Notes: generated by a model from the sequence alone, not told the origin. A DNA stretch of 17,480 bases from an uncultured Clostridia bacterium (GCA_945487445.1 CALYTU010000019.1:1-17480), one strand, 5' to 3'. Numbered from the stretch's first letter, positions 6,975 through 15,068 are shown. Numbers and translations: made by a program.

Positions 6975-9065
6975 TCACACGCGGAACAGCAGGTCCGCAT
7001 AGGTGGGGAAGGGCCAGCTGTCAGCGGCGGTCAGGGGCTCGGCGGCGTCGCAGGCGGCGCGCAGGCGGCGCATGGCGGGCACAAGCGCATCCCGGACTGA
7101 CGCGGCCCGCAGAGCGGAGGAGGGAATCGCGGCGGTGGCGGCGACTGTCTGCTCCAGTGCGTCTGTCAGCTCGTTAATCTCGTCGGTCAGCGCCGACAGC
7201 CGTTCGACGCGTGCCGTCTCATAGGCGCAGGGGAGTGTGAGACAGAGCCGCTGCTTGTTGTAAGCGGCTTCCGCCAGCATTGCGCCGAAGCCGGAGATGG
7301 CGGGCAGCAGCTCCCTTCGGACCATGGTAAGCATGGTCTTCCCCTCGATCAAGGCGGTCTTGCAGTAGTTTTCCAGCAGAGTTTCGCAGCGGGCGGCCAG
7401 CTCCGTCAGCGAATAGACCCCGTGGCGCTTGAACAGGTCCACGTTCTTCTCGTCGAGCAAGTGGGGCAGCGCGTCGGCTGTCGTGGGATAGTTGCAGAGC
7501 CCCCGGCGCGCGGCCTCTGCCAGCCAGGCGTCGTCATAGCCGTTTCCGTTAAAAATGATCCGGCGGTGATCCCGGAAGGTATCGCGGATCAGCTCATGCA
7601 GGGCTGGTTCAAAGTCCTCCGCGGCCTCCAGCCGATCGGCGAAGAGACGCAGCGACTCCGCAACCGCTGTGTTGATCATGATGTTGGCGCAGGCGATGCT
7701 GTCCGAGGAGCCCACCATGCGGAACTCGAACTTGTTGCCCGTGAAGGCAAAGGGAGAGGTCCGGTTGCGGTCGGTGTTGTCCCGGGCGAATTTCGGAATC
7801 GCGTCCACGCCCAGCTTCAGCGTGGTCTGCTCGGCGGCGTTGTAGGGTCGCCCGGCTACGATGGCGTCCATGATGGCCGTCAGCTCATCTCCGAGGAAGA
7901 TCGAAACCACCGCCGGCGGCGCCTCGTTGGCTCCGAGCCGGTGATCGTTGCCGGCCGTTGCCGCTGAAATGCGCAGCAGGTCCTGATAGTCGTCCACGGC
8001 CTGGATCACCGCGCAGAGGAAGAGCAGGAACTGGGCGTTCTCATAAGGCGTGTCACCGGGAGAGAGAAGGTTCACGCCAGTGTCTGTGGCAATGGACCAG
8101 TTGTTGTGCTTGCCCGACCCGTTCACGCCCGCAAAGGGCTTTTCGTGCAGCAGGCAGACCAGATCGTGCCGCAGGGCCACCCGCTGCATGATTTCCATGG
8201 TGAGCTGATTCTGGTCAGTGGCTATGTTTGTGGTGGTGTAGACCGGGGCCAGCTCGTGCTGGGCGGGGGCCACCTCGTTATGCTCGGTCTTGGCCAAAAT
8301 CCCCAGCTTCCAGAGCTCCCGGTTGAGCTCCTCCATAAAGGCTGCCACCCGGGGCTTGATAGAGCCGTAGTAGTGGTCGTCCATCTCCTGTCCCTTGGGC
8401 GGCATCGCGCCGAAGAGCGTTCTGCCCGTGAAGATCAGATCCTGCCGCTTTTGATACAGGGCGCGGTCGATCAGGAAATACTCCTGCTCCGCGCCAACGC
8501 AGGTTCGCACCCGGCGGACCTCCCGATTGCCGAACAGCCGCAGAACACGCAGCGCCTGCCGGTTGAAAGCGTCCATCGAGCGCAGCAGGGGCGTCTTCTT
8601 GTCCAGAGCCTCGCCCCCGTAGGAGCAGAAGGCTGTGGGAATGCAGAGCGTCTTACCCTTCAAAAAAGCGTAGGAGGTGGGGTCCCAGGCGGTGTAGCCC
8701 CGGGCCTCAAAGGTGGCCCGCAGGCCGCCGGAAGGGAAGGAGGAGGCGTCCGACTCTCCGCGGATCAGCTCCCGACCGGAGAATTCCGGGATACTCCGCC
8801 CATCGGAGGCGGGGCTGATGAAGCTGTCGTGCTTCTCGGCAGTGATTCCCGTCAGTGGCTGAAACCAGTGGGTGAAGTGGGTGGCGCCGTGGTCCAGCGC
8901 CCAGGTCTTCATGGCCGCGGCGACGGCGTTCGCTACGTCCGGCTCGAGGTCCAGTCCCTCGTCAATCGTCCGGCGGAGCTTCTGATAGATCTCCGCTGAA
9001 AGTGTGGCTTTCATTACCCGGTCGTCAAAAACCAGGCTGCCGAAACAGTCAAAATCATGTTCCAT
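6975..9065 (-). CDS. glnN: Glutamine synthetase type III
   Basis: 696-aa GSIII-family enzyme making glutamine from glutamate, ammonia and ATP; GSIII enzymes are large (~700 aa) dodecamers found in Bacteroidetes, cyanobacteria and many clostridia. Visible signatures are THFTHWFQPLTG (62-73), EKHDSF (77-82), GAEQEYFLID (191-200), NEVAPAQHELAP (263-274) and GVNGSGKHNNWS (313-324). The ATG at 9065 is preferred over in-frame upstream codons because AGGAGA lies seven bases before it and a promoter lies at 9136-9164; a longer reading from 9164 would start within that promoter. The gene is transcribed alone, divergently from the M16C peptidase. No adjacent ammonium transporter or PII gene is present. 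Confidence 0.95.
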   Translation of the reverse strand: MEHDFDCFGSLVFDDRVMKATLSAEIYQKLRRTIDEGLDLEPDVANAVAAAMKTWALDHGATHFTHWFQPLTGITAEKHDSFISPASDGRSIPEFSGRELIRGESDASSFPSGGLRATFEARGYTAWDPTSYAFLKGKTLCIPTAFCSYGGEALDKKTPLLRSMDAFNRQALRVLRLFGNREVRRVRTCVGAEQEYFLIDRALYQKRQDLIFTGRTLFGAMPPKGQEMDDHYYGSIKPRVAAFMEELNRELWKLGILAKTEHNEVAPAQHELAPVYTTTNIATDQNQLTMEIMQRVALRHDLVCLLHEKPFAGVNGSGKHNNWSIATDTGVNLLSPGDTPYENAQFLLFLCAVIQAVDDYQDLLRISAATAGNDHRLGANEAPPAVVSIFLGDELTAIMDAIVAGRPYNAAEQTTLKLGVDAIPKFARDNTDRNRTSPFAFTGNKFEFRMVGSSDSIACANIMINTAVAESLRLFADRLEAAEDFEPALHELIRDTFRDHRRIIFNGNGYDDAWLAEAARRGLCNYPTTADALPHLLDEKNVDLFKRHGVYSLTELAARCETLLENYCKTALIEGKTMLTMVRRELLPAISGFGAMLAEAAYNKQRLCLTLPCAYETARVERLSALTDEINELTDALEQTVAATAAIPSSALRAASVRDALVPAMRRLRAACDAAEPLTAADSWPFPTYADLLFRV

Positions 9066-9135
9066 AAAAAAGTCTCCTTTATGGGGCCGCAAGGCGGCGC
9101 CGACAAGCCTATTCAGGTTAATAAATCGTACAAAT

Positions 9136-9164
9136 ATTATATATAGTGTATATTTATTTGTCAA
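9136..9164 (-). promoter_or_regulatory. Consensus sigma-A promoter of glnN
   Basis: On the minus strand TTGACA (9164-9159), a 17-base spacer and TATAAT (9141-9136) match the housekeeping consensus perfectly. Expected transcription start is near 9129, giving a leader of about 65 bases. The leader holds a small GC-rich hairpin (9086-9098) shortly before the ribosome binding site. Confidence 0.9.
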
Positions 9165-9169
9165 TACAC
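9146..9169. promoter_or_regulatory. Possible operator overlapping the glnN -35 box
   Basis: Perfect inverted repeat GTGTAT (9146-9151) - 12 bases - ATACAC (9164-9169). It covers the -35 box and most of the spacer of the glnN promoter, a position typical of repressor sites. It does not match the GlnR box as I know it (TGTTA-N7-TAACA), so the regulator is unknown. The sequence is AT-rich and chance symmetry is possible. Confidence 0.4.
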
Positions 9170-9248
9170 CAAAAAATGCCGCTCATTTTCGAATAATATC
9201 TCCATAAAATGGAACCGCGGCCGAATTTCCGCTTTCGCCGCCTTCGGC

Positions 9249-9277
9249 TTGACACTGCGGCGGGTGCATGGTATCAT
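9249..9277 (+). promoter_or_regulatory. Sigma-A-type promoter reading toward the M16C peptidase
   Basis: TTGACA (9249-9254), 17-base spacer, TATCAT (9272-9277). It is divergent from the glnN promoter. It is the best + strand promoter before the peptidase gene but lies about 360 bases upstream, so the transcript would run through both repeat elements in between. A short GCCGAA/TTCGGC inverted repeat (9220-9248) abuts the -35 box. Confidence 0.6.
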
Positions 9278-9295
9278 ACGAAGGTATCATACGAA
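9270..9295 (+). repeat. 13-bp perfect tandem duplication over the -10 box
   Basis: GGTATCATACGAA occurs twice head to tail (9270-9282 and 9283-9295). Each copy carries a TATCAT hexamer, so the -10 box of the promoter is duplicated just downstream. This looks like a replication slippage product; an effect on start site or promoter strength is inference. Confidence 0.9.
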
Positions 9296-9299
9296 CATA

Positions 9300-9577
9300 A
9301 TACTGTTACGGATCAAACGCTTTCAAAAGATTTGCAAAGCAGATTTGTGCCAGACGAGGCAAAGTACACAGGCGGGCTTGACGCCCGGCAGGGACGACAA
9401 CGAAGGATGGCGCGAATTTGACCGCAAAGAGGATCTGTTCAGTATCCTGTCATTTCGAGGCGATTCATCGCCGAGAAATCCGTATTCTCTACGCAAAAAG
9501 GAACGGATTTCTCACTTCGTTCGAAACGACAGATGGGGCTACTGAATAGATACCGCAAAGATATGAAATGGTTGTAT
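9300..9577 (+). repeat. Element A, copy 1 (MITE-like repeat, interrupted by element B)
   Basis: The core at 9349-9415 matches the reverse complement of 15112-15178 at about 58 of 67 positions by eye. It includes the hairpin CGGGCTTGACGCCCG (9373-9387). The left end begins ATACTG near 9300. The right end is unclear: one candidate is CAGTAT at 9440-9445; the other, favoured here, is GTATC near 9574-9578, with element B (9433-9551) inserted inside. After removing B the copy would be close to 150 bp, similar to the 159 bp of copy 2. No protein-coding potential is seen. It lies in the leader of the M16C peptidase gene. Confidence 0.65.
9433..9551. repeat. Element B: palindromic insertion with terminal inverted repeats and flanking direct repeat
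   Basis: Ends match as inverted repeats: ATCTGTTCAGTATCC (9433-9447) against the reverse complement of 9537-9551, 13 of 15 positions. Inside are further inverted pairs: CTGTCATTTCGA (9447-9458) with 9521-9532 (one mismatch), and GAGAAATCCGT (9473-9483) with 9503-9513 (perfect); GGCGATTCATCGCC (9459-9472) is a small hairpin of its own. The 10-mer ACCGCAAAGA occurs on both sides (9421-9430 and 9552-9561), as a target-site duplication would; two extra bases (GG) sit between the left copy and the element. No ORF. The whole can fold into a long stem. Confidence 0.65.
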
Positions 9578-9634
9578 CTGAGAAATGTATCAGAGATGCG
9601 CCCCGTCGACGGGGCCATGAGAAAGGAAATCACT

Positions 9635-12517
9635 ATGAACGAACAGAACCTCCACGGCTTTGTTTCCGTCCGCACGCGGGCACTGCCGGAGCTGGACGGC
9701 AGCCTTCACGAATATGTCCATGCCAAAACCGGTGCGCAGCTCTGCTGGCTGGATCGGCCGGACGAGAACAAAACTTTTTCCATTGCTTTCAAGACCCTGC
9801 CCGAGGACTCCACCGGCGTCTTTCATATTTTGGAGCACTCCGTTCTCTGCGGCTCCGACAAATACCCCGTCAAGGAGCCCTTTGTGGAGCTGTTGAAAAC
9901 CTCGGTCCAGACCTTTCTGAACGCCATGACCTACCCCGACAAGACGGTCTACCCAGTCTCCAGCCGGAACGATCGGGACCTTTTGAACCTGATGGACGTC
10001 TATCTGGATGCGGTGTTTCACCCCGCCATCTATCAGAAACCCGAGATCTTCCGGCAGGAGGGCTGGCGCTTTGAGGGCGAGGGCGACGCGATTTGTCTTC
10101 AGGGCGTGGTCTTCAACGAGATGAAGGGTGCCCTTGCCTCCCCGGAAAGGGTGATGGAAGACGAGCTGAACAAGCTGCTCTTTCCGGATAACTGCTACCG
10201 TCATGTCTCAGGAGGCGATCCGGAACACATTCCCGAGCTGACCTACGAGCAGTTTCTTGCCGAACATCGGAAATATTACCACCCCTCCAACGCCCGCATC
10301 TCTCTGGTGGGCAGCGTGGATCTGGATGCCTGTCTGGCCAAGATTGACAGCTTCCTCGCCCCATACGAGCGGCAGGAGACCGGATTCGAGATTCCCATGC
10401 AGGGTCCTGTGCCCGCCGCGGAGCGGACAGTGCCCTTTGCCATCGGGCCGGAGGAGGATGCCGCCCAGCGGACCGTCATCTCCTGCGCCGCCATGCTCAC
10501 CACCTTTGATGACGACCTGCGCAATGATGCAGTCGCCGTCCTTTCCGACTACCTCACCGGCGACGACGAAGCCCCTCTGAAGCGGGCCGTGCTGGACGCC
10601 GGCCTGGCACAGGATTTTTCCTTTTCCCTCCACGATGGCACCCAGCAGACCTGGGTCTCCTGGGACGCCTGGAATACTGATCCCGATAAGCTGGAGCCGC
10701 TTCGCGCCACCGTCCGAAAGACGCTGACCCGGCTTGTGACAGAGGGCCTGGACCGGACCCGGCTGGACGCCTGCTTCCGTCGCCACGCCTTTGAGCTCCG
10801 GGATCGTGACAGCGGCTTCGCGCCCCGCAGTCTTCTGGAAGCCCTCGACATGCTCGATACCTGGCTCTACGGCGGAGACCCCGCGCAGGGAATGCTGGTC
10901 GAAGACGCTCTTACGGAGCTGGAACATGAACTGACCACCGACTTCCCCGAGCGGCTGCTGCGCGAGCTGTTTTTGGAAAACGATCGCATTGTTACCGTCA
11001 TCCTTGTTCCCTCCCCTACCCTTGGCGCACAGAACGCGGCCAGGGAGCAGGCCCGGGTGCGGGCCATCACCGCTGCCTGGACCGAGGCGGACCGTGCGGA
11101 ACAGGCCCGGATGTCGGAGCGCCTCCGCCTCTGGCAGCAGACCCCCGACAGCGAGGAGGCCCTTGCTTCCATCCCCATGCTCCGGCTGTCCGATCTGGCG
11201 GAGGCGCCCGCGCCACTGCACATGACGGAAACGAAACTGGATGGAATCACGGTGCTCCGCCACTGCGTCGGCGGGAGGGTTGCCTTCCTGCGCGCGCTGT
11301 TTGAAGCGTCTGATTTGGCGCTGGAGGAGCTGCCTGTCCTCGCCGGAATGTGCTATCTGATGGGCAGCATGGCGACCGAACGCATTGACCGCTCCCATCT
11401 GCCGCTGGAGATCAAGCGGGTCCTGGGCAGGCTGAGATTTGTGCCCTCCATTTTGGAGGGGGAGACGCCCGACCGCTGCCGCGTCTTTTTCTGTGCGGCC
11501 CTCGCCTGTCTGCCTGAGCAGATCGGCCAGGCGGCGGAGCTGCTGGGCGAGATTTTGACCGCCACAGTCTGGGAGGACCTCCCCCTGCTGCGGGACAACC
11601 TGCAGCAGCTCACGCTGGACGCCCAGATGGAGTTTAGCTCCGCCGGACAGCGCTATGCCCTGACCCGTCTGAGCTCCGGCCTGACGGCGCACGGCGCGGC
11701 AAGGGAATACACAGGCGGTGTGGAATATGTCCGCTGGCTCAAGAATATGAGCGCTGCCGACGACGAGACCCTGCGGGGTCTGCTGTCGGATATGGCGGCA
11801 ATCGCTCGCCGTCTGGCGGTTCGGGAACGTCTGACCCTTTCCTGCAACGAGACCGTGCCGGATGATGCTCTGCGAAAGCTGCTGGCCGTTACCCCCAGCG
11901 GACAACCCGCCCCCAACGCCGCGGTGTACAAGCTGAGCGGCGCACGGCGGGAGGGCGTTGTAATCCCCTCCGCCGTGGGCTTTGCCGGAATGGGAACGAG
12001 TCTGCTCCTCCACGGACGGGCCTATCACGGAAGCTATCCCGTTTTGGTGAATGTGCTGAATTATACCTATCTTTGGAGTGAGATTCGCGTGCAGGGCGGG
12101 GCCTATGGCTGTGGGTTTTCTGCCCGCAGCAGCGGCGATTTGTTCTTCTACACCTATCGTGATCCCCAGCCCGTGCGTTCGCTGAGCGTCATCCGCAGCG
12201 CATCGGTCTATCTTCGCGCCTTCTGCGCCGAGCGTCCCGACCTGGCCGGTTTCATTCTCGGTGCGGTGTCCGTCTTCGATCCCCTGCGCGGCACCGAGGG
12301 AAAGATTTCGGCAGCCGAGACGCGCTGGCTCCGGGGCGTCACCGAGGCCGATGTGAACCGTTGGTATCGGGAACTGCTCCACACCACTGCCGACGATCTG
12401 CTGGCCCTGGCACCCGTGCTGGAGGAGTTGGCAAAGGAGAACGCGGTCTGCGTCGCCGCCGGCCAGCCGCTGCTCGACGCCTGCGGATCGCAGCTGGATG
12501 CGGTCATCACCGTGTAA
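9635..12517 (+). CDS. M16C zinc metallopeptidase (presequence protease-like, insulinase family)
   Basis: 960-aa peptidase of the M16C group (PreP, falcilysin and bacterial relatives), single-chain clamshell enzymes that degrade oligopeptides. The inverted zinc motif HILEH is at 64-68 and the distal glutamate is E162 in FNEMKG (160-165). The C-terminal half carries RVQGGAYGCGF, the R/Y pair that helps substrate binding. Length is normal. No signal peptide is seen, so it is probably cytoplasmic. The ATG at 9635 is chosen because AAAGGAA lies about eight bases upstream and typical family sequence begins there; the open frame continues upstream to 9533 only through repeat DNA. A perfect 14-bp palindrome (CCCCGTCGACGGGG, 9601-9614) precedes the ribosome binding site. 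No clear terminator follows. Confidence 0.93.
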   Translation: MNEQNLHGFVSVRTRALPELDGSLHEYVHAKTGAQLCWLDRPDENKTFSIAFKTLPEDSTGVFHILEHSVLCGSDKYPVKEPFVELLKTSVQTFLNAMTYPDKTVYPVSSRNDRDLLNLMDVYLDAVFHPAIYQKPEIFRQEGWRFEGEGDAICLQGVVFNEMKGALASPERVMEDELNKLLFPDNCYRHVSGGDPEHIPELTYEQFLAEHRKYYHPSNARISLVGSVDLDACLAKIDSFLAPYERQETGFEIPMQGPVPAAERTVPFAIGPEEDAAQRTVISCAAMLTTFDDDLRNDAVAVLSDYLTGDDEAPLKRAVLDAGLAQDFSFSLHDGTQQTWVSWDAWNTDPDKLEPLRATVRKTLTRLVTEGLDRTRLDACFRRHAFELRDRDSGFAPRSLLEALDMLDTWLYGGDPAQGMLVEDALTELEHELTTDFPERLLRELFLENDRIVTVILVPSPTLGAQNAAREQARVRAITAAWTEADRAEQARMSERLRLWQQTPDSEEALASIPMLRLSDLAEAPAPLHMTETKLDGITVLRHCVGGRVAFLRALFEASDLALEELPVLAGMCYLMGSMATERIDRSHLPLEIKRVLGRLRFVPSILEGETPDRCRVFFCAALACLPEQIGQAAELLGEILTATVWEDLPLLRDNLQQLTLDAQMEFSSAGQRYALTRLSSGLTAHGAAREYTGGVEYVRWLKNMSAADDETLRGLLSDMAAIARRLAVRERLTLSCNETVPDDALRKLLAVTPSGQPAPNAAVYKLSGARREGVVIPSAVGFAGMGTSLLLHGRAYHGSYPVLVNVLNYTYLWSEIRVQGGAYGCGFSARSSGDLFFYTYRDPQPVRSLSVIRSASVYLRAFCAERPDLAGFILGAVSVFDPLRGTEGKISAAETRWLRGVTEADVNRWYRELLHTTADDLLALAPVLEELAKENAVCVAAGQPLLDACGSQLDAVITV

Positions 12518-12614
12518 GCCCGGGCCGAAAATGATATTGAGCGGGAATCACACGGTATAACTTTCCCTCATAAGGCTTATTAGTTCTTTTTATGTCGTTT
12601 CTTTGGTTTCCCTC
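12518..12614. other. Intergenic gap without a recognised feature
   Basis: Between the peptidase stop and the hydratase promoter I see only a short ATAAGGCTTAT palindrome (12572-12582) followed by a T-rich stretch, too weak to call a terminator. The peptidase mRNA may run into the hydratase leader. Confidence 0.5.
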
Positions 12615-12643
12615 TTGAATTTTATGGTTCAGCTTTATATAAT
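12615..12643 (+). promoter_or_regulatory. Sigma-A promoter of the aconitase-family gene
   Basis: TTGAAT (12615-12620), 17-base spacer, TATAAT (12638-12643). Start near 12650 gives a leader of about 100 bases. The leader contains a stem at 12665-12686 and GC-rich hairpin-forming sequence around 12706-12735 (GGGG...CCCC, GCGC...GCGC) before AAAGGAG at 12738-12744. Confidence 0.85.
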
Positions 12644-12664
12644 GGCCACGGAAAGGTTTGGGAC

Positions 12665-12686
12665 AATTTTGCCGGGTTGCAAAATT
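12665..12686. promoter_or_regulatory. Inverted repeat in the hydratase leader (hairpin or operator)
   Basis: Perfect 8-bp arms AATTTTGC (12665-12672) and GCAAAATT (12679-12686) around a 6-base centre, starting about 15 bases downstream of the expected transcription start. It could be a DNA operator or an RNA stem; no T-run follows, so it is not a terminator. Confidence 0.45.
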
Positions 12687-12751
12687 CCACCTTCCAAAAA
12701 CACATGGGGCGTTGACCCCCGCGCGGCGAAAGCGCAAAAAGGAGAAGAATC

Positions 12752-15007
12752 ATGCTGAAACTCTATGACACCGGTATCTATCTTGTAGACGGCGAGAAGA
12801 TCGTCACCGATCCCGCTGAGCTCCCCAAGCAGGTCTCCCAGGAAGAGGCGAGCAAGGGCACCATGGCTTATGGTATCCTGAAGGCCCACAACACCGTGGA
12901 TGACATGGAGAACCTCAAGCTGAAGTACGACTCCATGGCCTCTCATGACATCACCTATGTTGGTATCATCCAGACGGCCCGTGCCTCCGGCATGACCAAG
13001 TTCCCCCTGCCCTATCTGCTCACCAACTGCCACAACTCCCTGTGCGCTGTCGGCGGCACCATCAACGAGGACGACCATAAGTTCGCCCTGTCCGCTGCCC
13101 ACAAGTACGGCGGCATTTATATCCCCACCAACCTCGGCAACATCCACTCCCTCAACCGCGAGCTCATGGCGGGCTGCGGCAAGATGATCCTGGGCTCCGA
13201 CTCCCACACCCGTTACGGCGCCCTCGGCACCCTGGCTGTCGGCGAAGGCGGCGGCGAGCTGGCCAAGCAGCTTGTGGGCCGTACCTACGACTTCAAGCGC
13301 CCCGGCGTCATTGCCATCTACCTGACCGGCAAGCCCAAGCCCGGTGTCGGCCCCCACGACGTGGCTCTGACCCTGGTTGGCGAGACCTACAAGAACGGCT
13401 ACGTGAAGAACAAGGTCATGGAGTTCGTCGGCCCCGGCATCAAGAACCTGCCCATCGAGTACCGTAACGCCATCGACGTCATGACCACCGAGACCACCTG
13501 CTGGTCCTCCGTCTGGGTCACCGACGACGAGACCAAGCGCTACTTCAACATCCATGGCCGTCCCGAGGACTACAAGAAGATGGAGCCCGCTCCCATCACC
13601 TATTACGACGGCTGCGTCTACGTCGACCTGTCCAAGATCGAATGCACCATCGCAATGCCCATGCACCCGTCCAACATCTACACCATCCACGAGCTGCAGG
13701 AGAACGCTGCTGATATCCTCCACATCGTTGAGGAGAACGCCAACAAGCAGCTGAAGAAGGTCAAGATGGACCTCTCCTCCAAGCTGAAGAACGGCGCCAT
13801 CTGGGTCGAGCAGGGCGAGATCGCCGGCTGCTCCGGCGGTACTTACGACTCCATCTGCGCTGCCGCCGACATCCTGAAGGGCAAGTCCATCGGCAACGGT
13901 GCCTTCTCCCTGAGCGTCTACCCCGGCTCCATGCCCGCGCTGGCTTCCCTGATCAAGACCGGCCGCGCCTTCGACCTGGTCTCCGCCGGCGTTCTGCTGC
14001 GTGAGTGCTTCTGCGGTCCTTGCTTCGGCGCCGGCGACACGCCCGCCAACGGCGAGTTCTCCATCCGCCATACCACCCGTAACTTCCCGAACCGTGAAGG
14101 CTCCAAGCCCGGCGAGGGCCAGATCTCTGCCGTGGCTCTGATGGACTCCCGCTCCATCGCTGCCACCGCTGCCAACGGGGGCAAGCTGACTGCTGCCACC
14201 GACATCGAGGTGGAGTACACCGATCCCGCCTACGAGTTCGACAAGGGCATTTACGAGAAGCGCGTCTACAGCGGCTGGGGCAAGGCTGAGCCCAACTACG
14301 AGCTGAAGTTCGGTCCCAACATCAAGGACTGGCCCGAAATGCCCGCTCTGACCAATGACCTGCTGGTTAAGGTCTGCTCCTACATCACCGATCCCGTTAC
14401 CACCACTGACGAGCTGATTCCCTCCGGCGAGACCTCTTCCTACCGTTCCAACCCCGAGCGTCTGTCCGAGTTTGCTCTGTCCCGCCGCGATCCCGAGTAC
14501 GTGGGCCGTTCCAAGGTTCTGCGTCAGTTCGACCGTGACCGCCGCGCCGGCAAGGGCCTGAACGAGGAAGTCATCAAGGTCTACGAGGCGCTGGAAAAGG
14601 CTGGCTTCAAGGTTGACCGCGAAGGCACCGACATCGGCTCCACCATCTACGCCAACTGCCCCGGCGACGGCTCCGCTCGTGAGCAGGCCGCTTCCTGCCA
14701 GCGCGTGATGGGCGCTTCTGCCAACCTGGCTCGCTCCTACGCCACCAAGCGTTATCGTTCCAACTGCATCAACTGGGGCATGGTTCCGTTCCTGGTTGAG
14801 GAGCCCGAGGCCTTCGAGCTGGGCGACTACGTCTTCGTTCCCGGCGTCCGCGAGGCCGTTCTGGAAGCCAAGGACAACTTCTCCGCTTACGTTGTCAAGG
14901 CTGACGGCACCATCAAGGAGATCAAGCTCTCCCTCGGCGGTCTGACCAAGGACGAGCGCCAGATCATCGTCGACGGCTGCCTGATTAACTACTACCGCAA
15001 CAACTAA
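12752..15007 (+). CDS. Aconitase-family hydratase (YbhJ-like)
   Basis: 751-aa protein of the aconitase/IPM isomerase superfamily, close in length and layout to E. coli YbhJ (an uncharacterised aconitase relative). Seen: SDSHTRYGALGT (149-160), one candidate cluster cysteine C360 in AGCSGGTYDS, the pair C421/C424 in CFCGPC, and NREGS (447-451) where aconitases have the substrate-binding NRNFEGR-type motif. The CGPC and C360 positions suit a [4Fe-4S] cluster. A swivel-domain-like region follows from about 570. The usual GSCTNS motif is replaced by AGCSGG, so substrate specificity may differ from citrate/isocitrate. Codon use is extremely biased to C-ending codons compared with neighbours, pointing to very high expression. 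GGAGAAG sits eight bases before the ATG; the promoter is at 12615-12643. No citrate synthase or isocitrate dehydrogenase gene is adjacent. Confidence 0.88.
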   Translation: MLKLYDTGIYLVDGEKIVTDPAELPKQVSQEEASKGTMAYGILKAHNTVDDMENLKLKYDSMASHDITYVGIIQTARASGMTKFPLPYLLTNCHNSLCAVGGTINEDDHKFALSAAHKYGGIYIPTNLGNIHSLNRELMAGCGKMILGSDSHTRYGALGTLAVGEGGGELAKQLVGRTYDFKRPGVIAIYLTGKPKPGVGPHDVALTLVGETYKNGYVKNKVMEFVGPGIKNLPIEYRNAIDVMTTETTCWSSVWVTDDETKRYFNIHGRPEDYKKMEPAPITYYDGCVYVDLSKIECTIAMPMHPSNIYTIHELQENAADILHIVEENANKQLKKVKMDLSSKLKNGAIWVEQGEIAGCSGGTYDSICAAADILKGKSIGNGAFSLSVYPGSMPALASLIKTGRAFDLVSAGVLLRECFCGPCFGAGDTPANGEFSIRHTTRNFPNREGSKPGEGQISAVALMDSRSIAATAANGGKLTAATDIEVEYTDPAYEFDKGIYEKRVYSGWGKAEPNYELKFGPNIKDWPEMPALTNDLLVKVCSYITDPVTTTDELIPSGETSSYRSNPERLSEFALSRRDPEYVGRSKVLRQFDRDRRAGKGLNEEVIKVYEALEKAGFKVDREGTDIGSTIYANCPGDGSAREQAASCQRVMGASANLARSYATKRYRSNCINWGMVPFLVEEPEAFELGDYVFVPGVREAVLEAKDNFSAYVVKADGTIKEIKLSLGGLTKDERQIIVDGCLINYYRNN

Positions 15008-15063
15008 GAGCCTGCGGCTCTTGCAAAGCAAACGCCCCTGGGAATGGTCCCAGGGGCGTTTGC
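15006..15063 (+). terminator. Tandem terminator hairpins after the hydratase
   Basis: Hairpin 1: AAGAGCC (15006-15012) / GGCTCTT (15016-15022), overlapping the stop codon. Hairpin 2: perfect 16-bp stem 15028-15043 / 15048-15063 with an ATGG loop and T-bearing 3' arm (GCGTTTGC). No long T-run follows, as with the rsmI terminator in this genome. Confidence 0.8.
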
Positions 15064-15068
15064 ATGTG

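Noticed and set aside
8106..8999. 297-residue + strand frame within glutamine synthetase
   Set aside because: Shadow of glnN in a GC-rich region.
9300..9577. CRISPR-like reading of the repeats around 9270-9577
   Set aside because: Repeats differ in length and sequence, with no regular spacer pattern and no cas genes; they fit tandem duplication and MITE-like elements instead.
10208..12382. 724-residue open frame opposite the M16C peptidase
   Set aside because: Mirror frame of a high-GC gene with recognisable motifs on the + strand; no start signal and biased composition.
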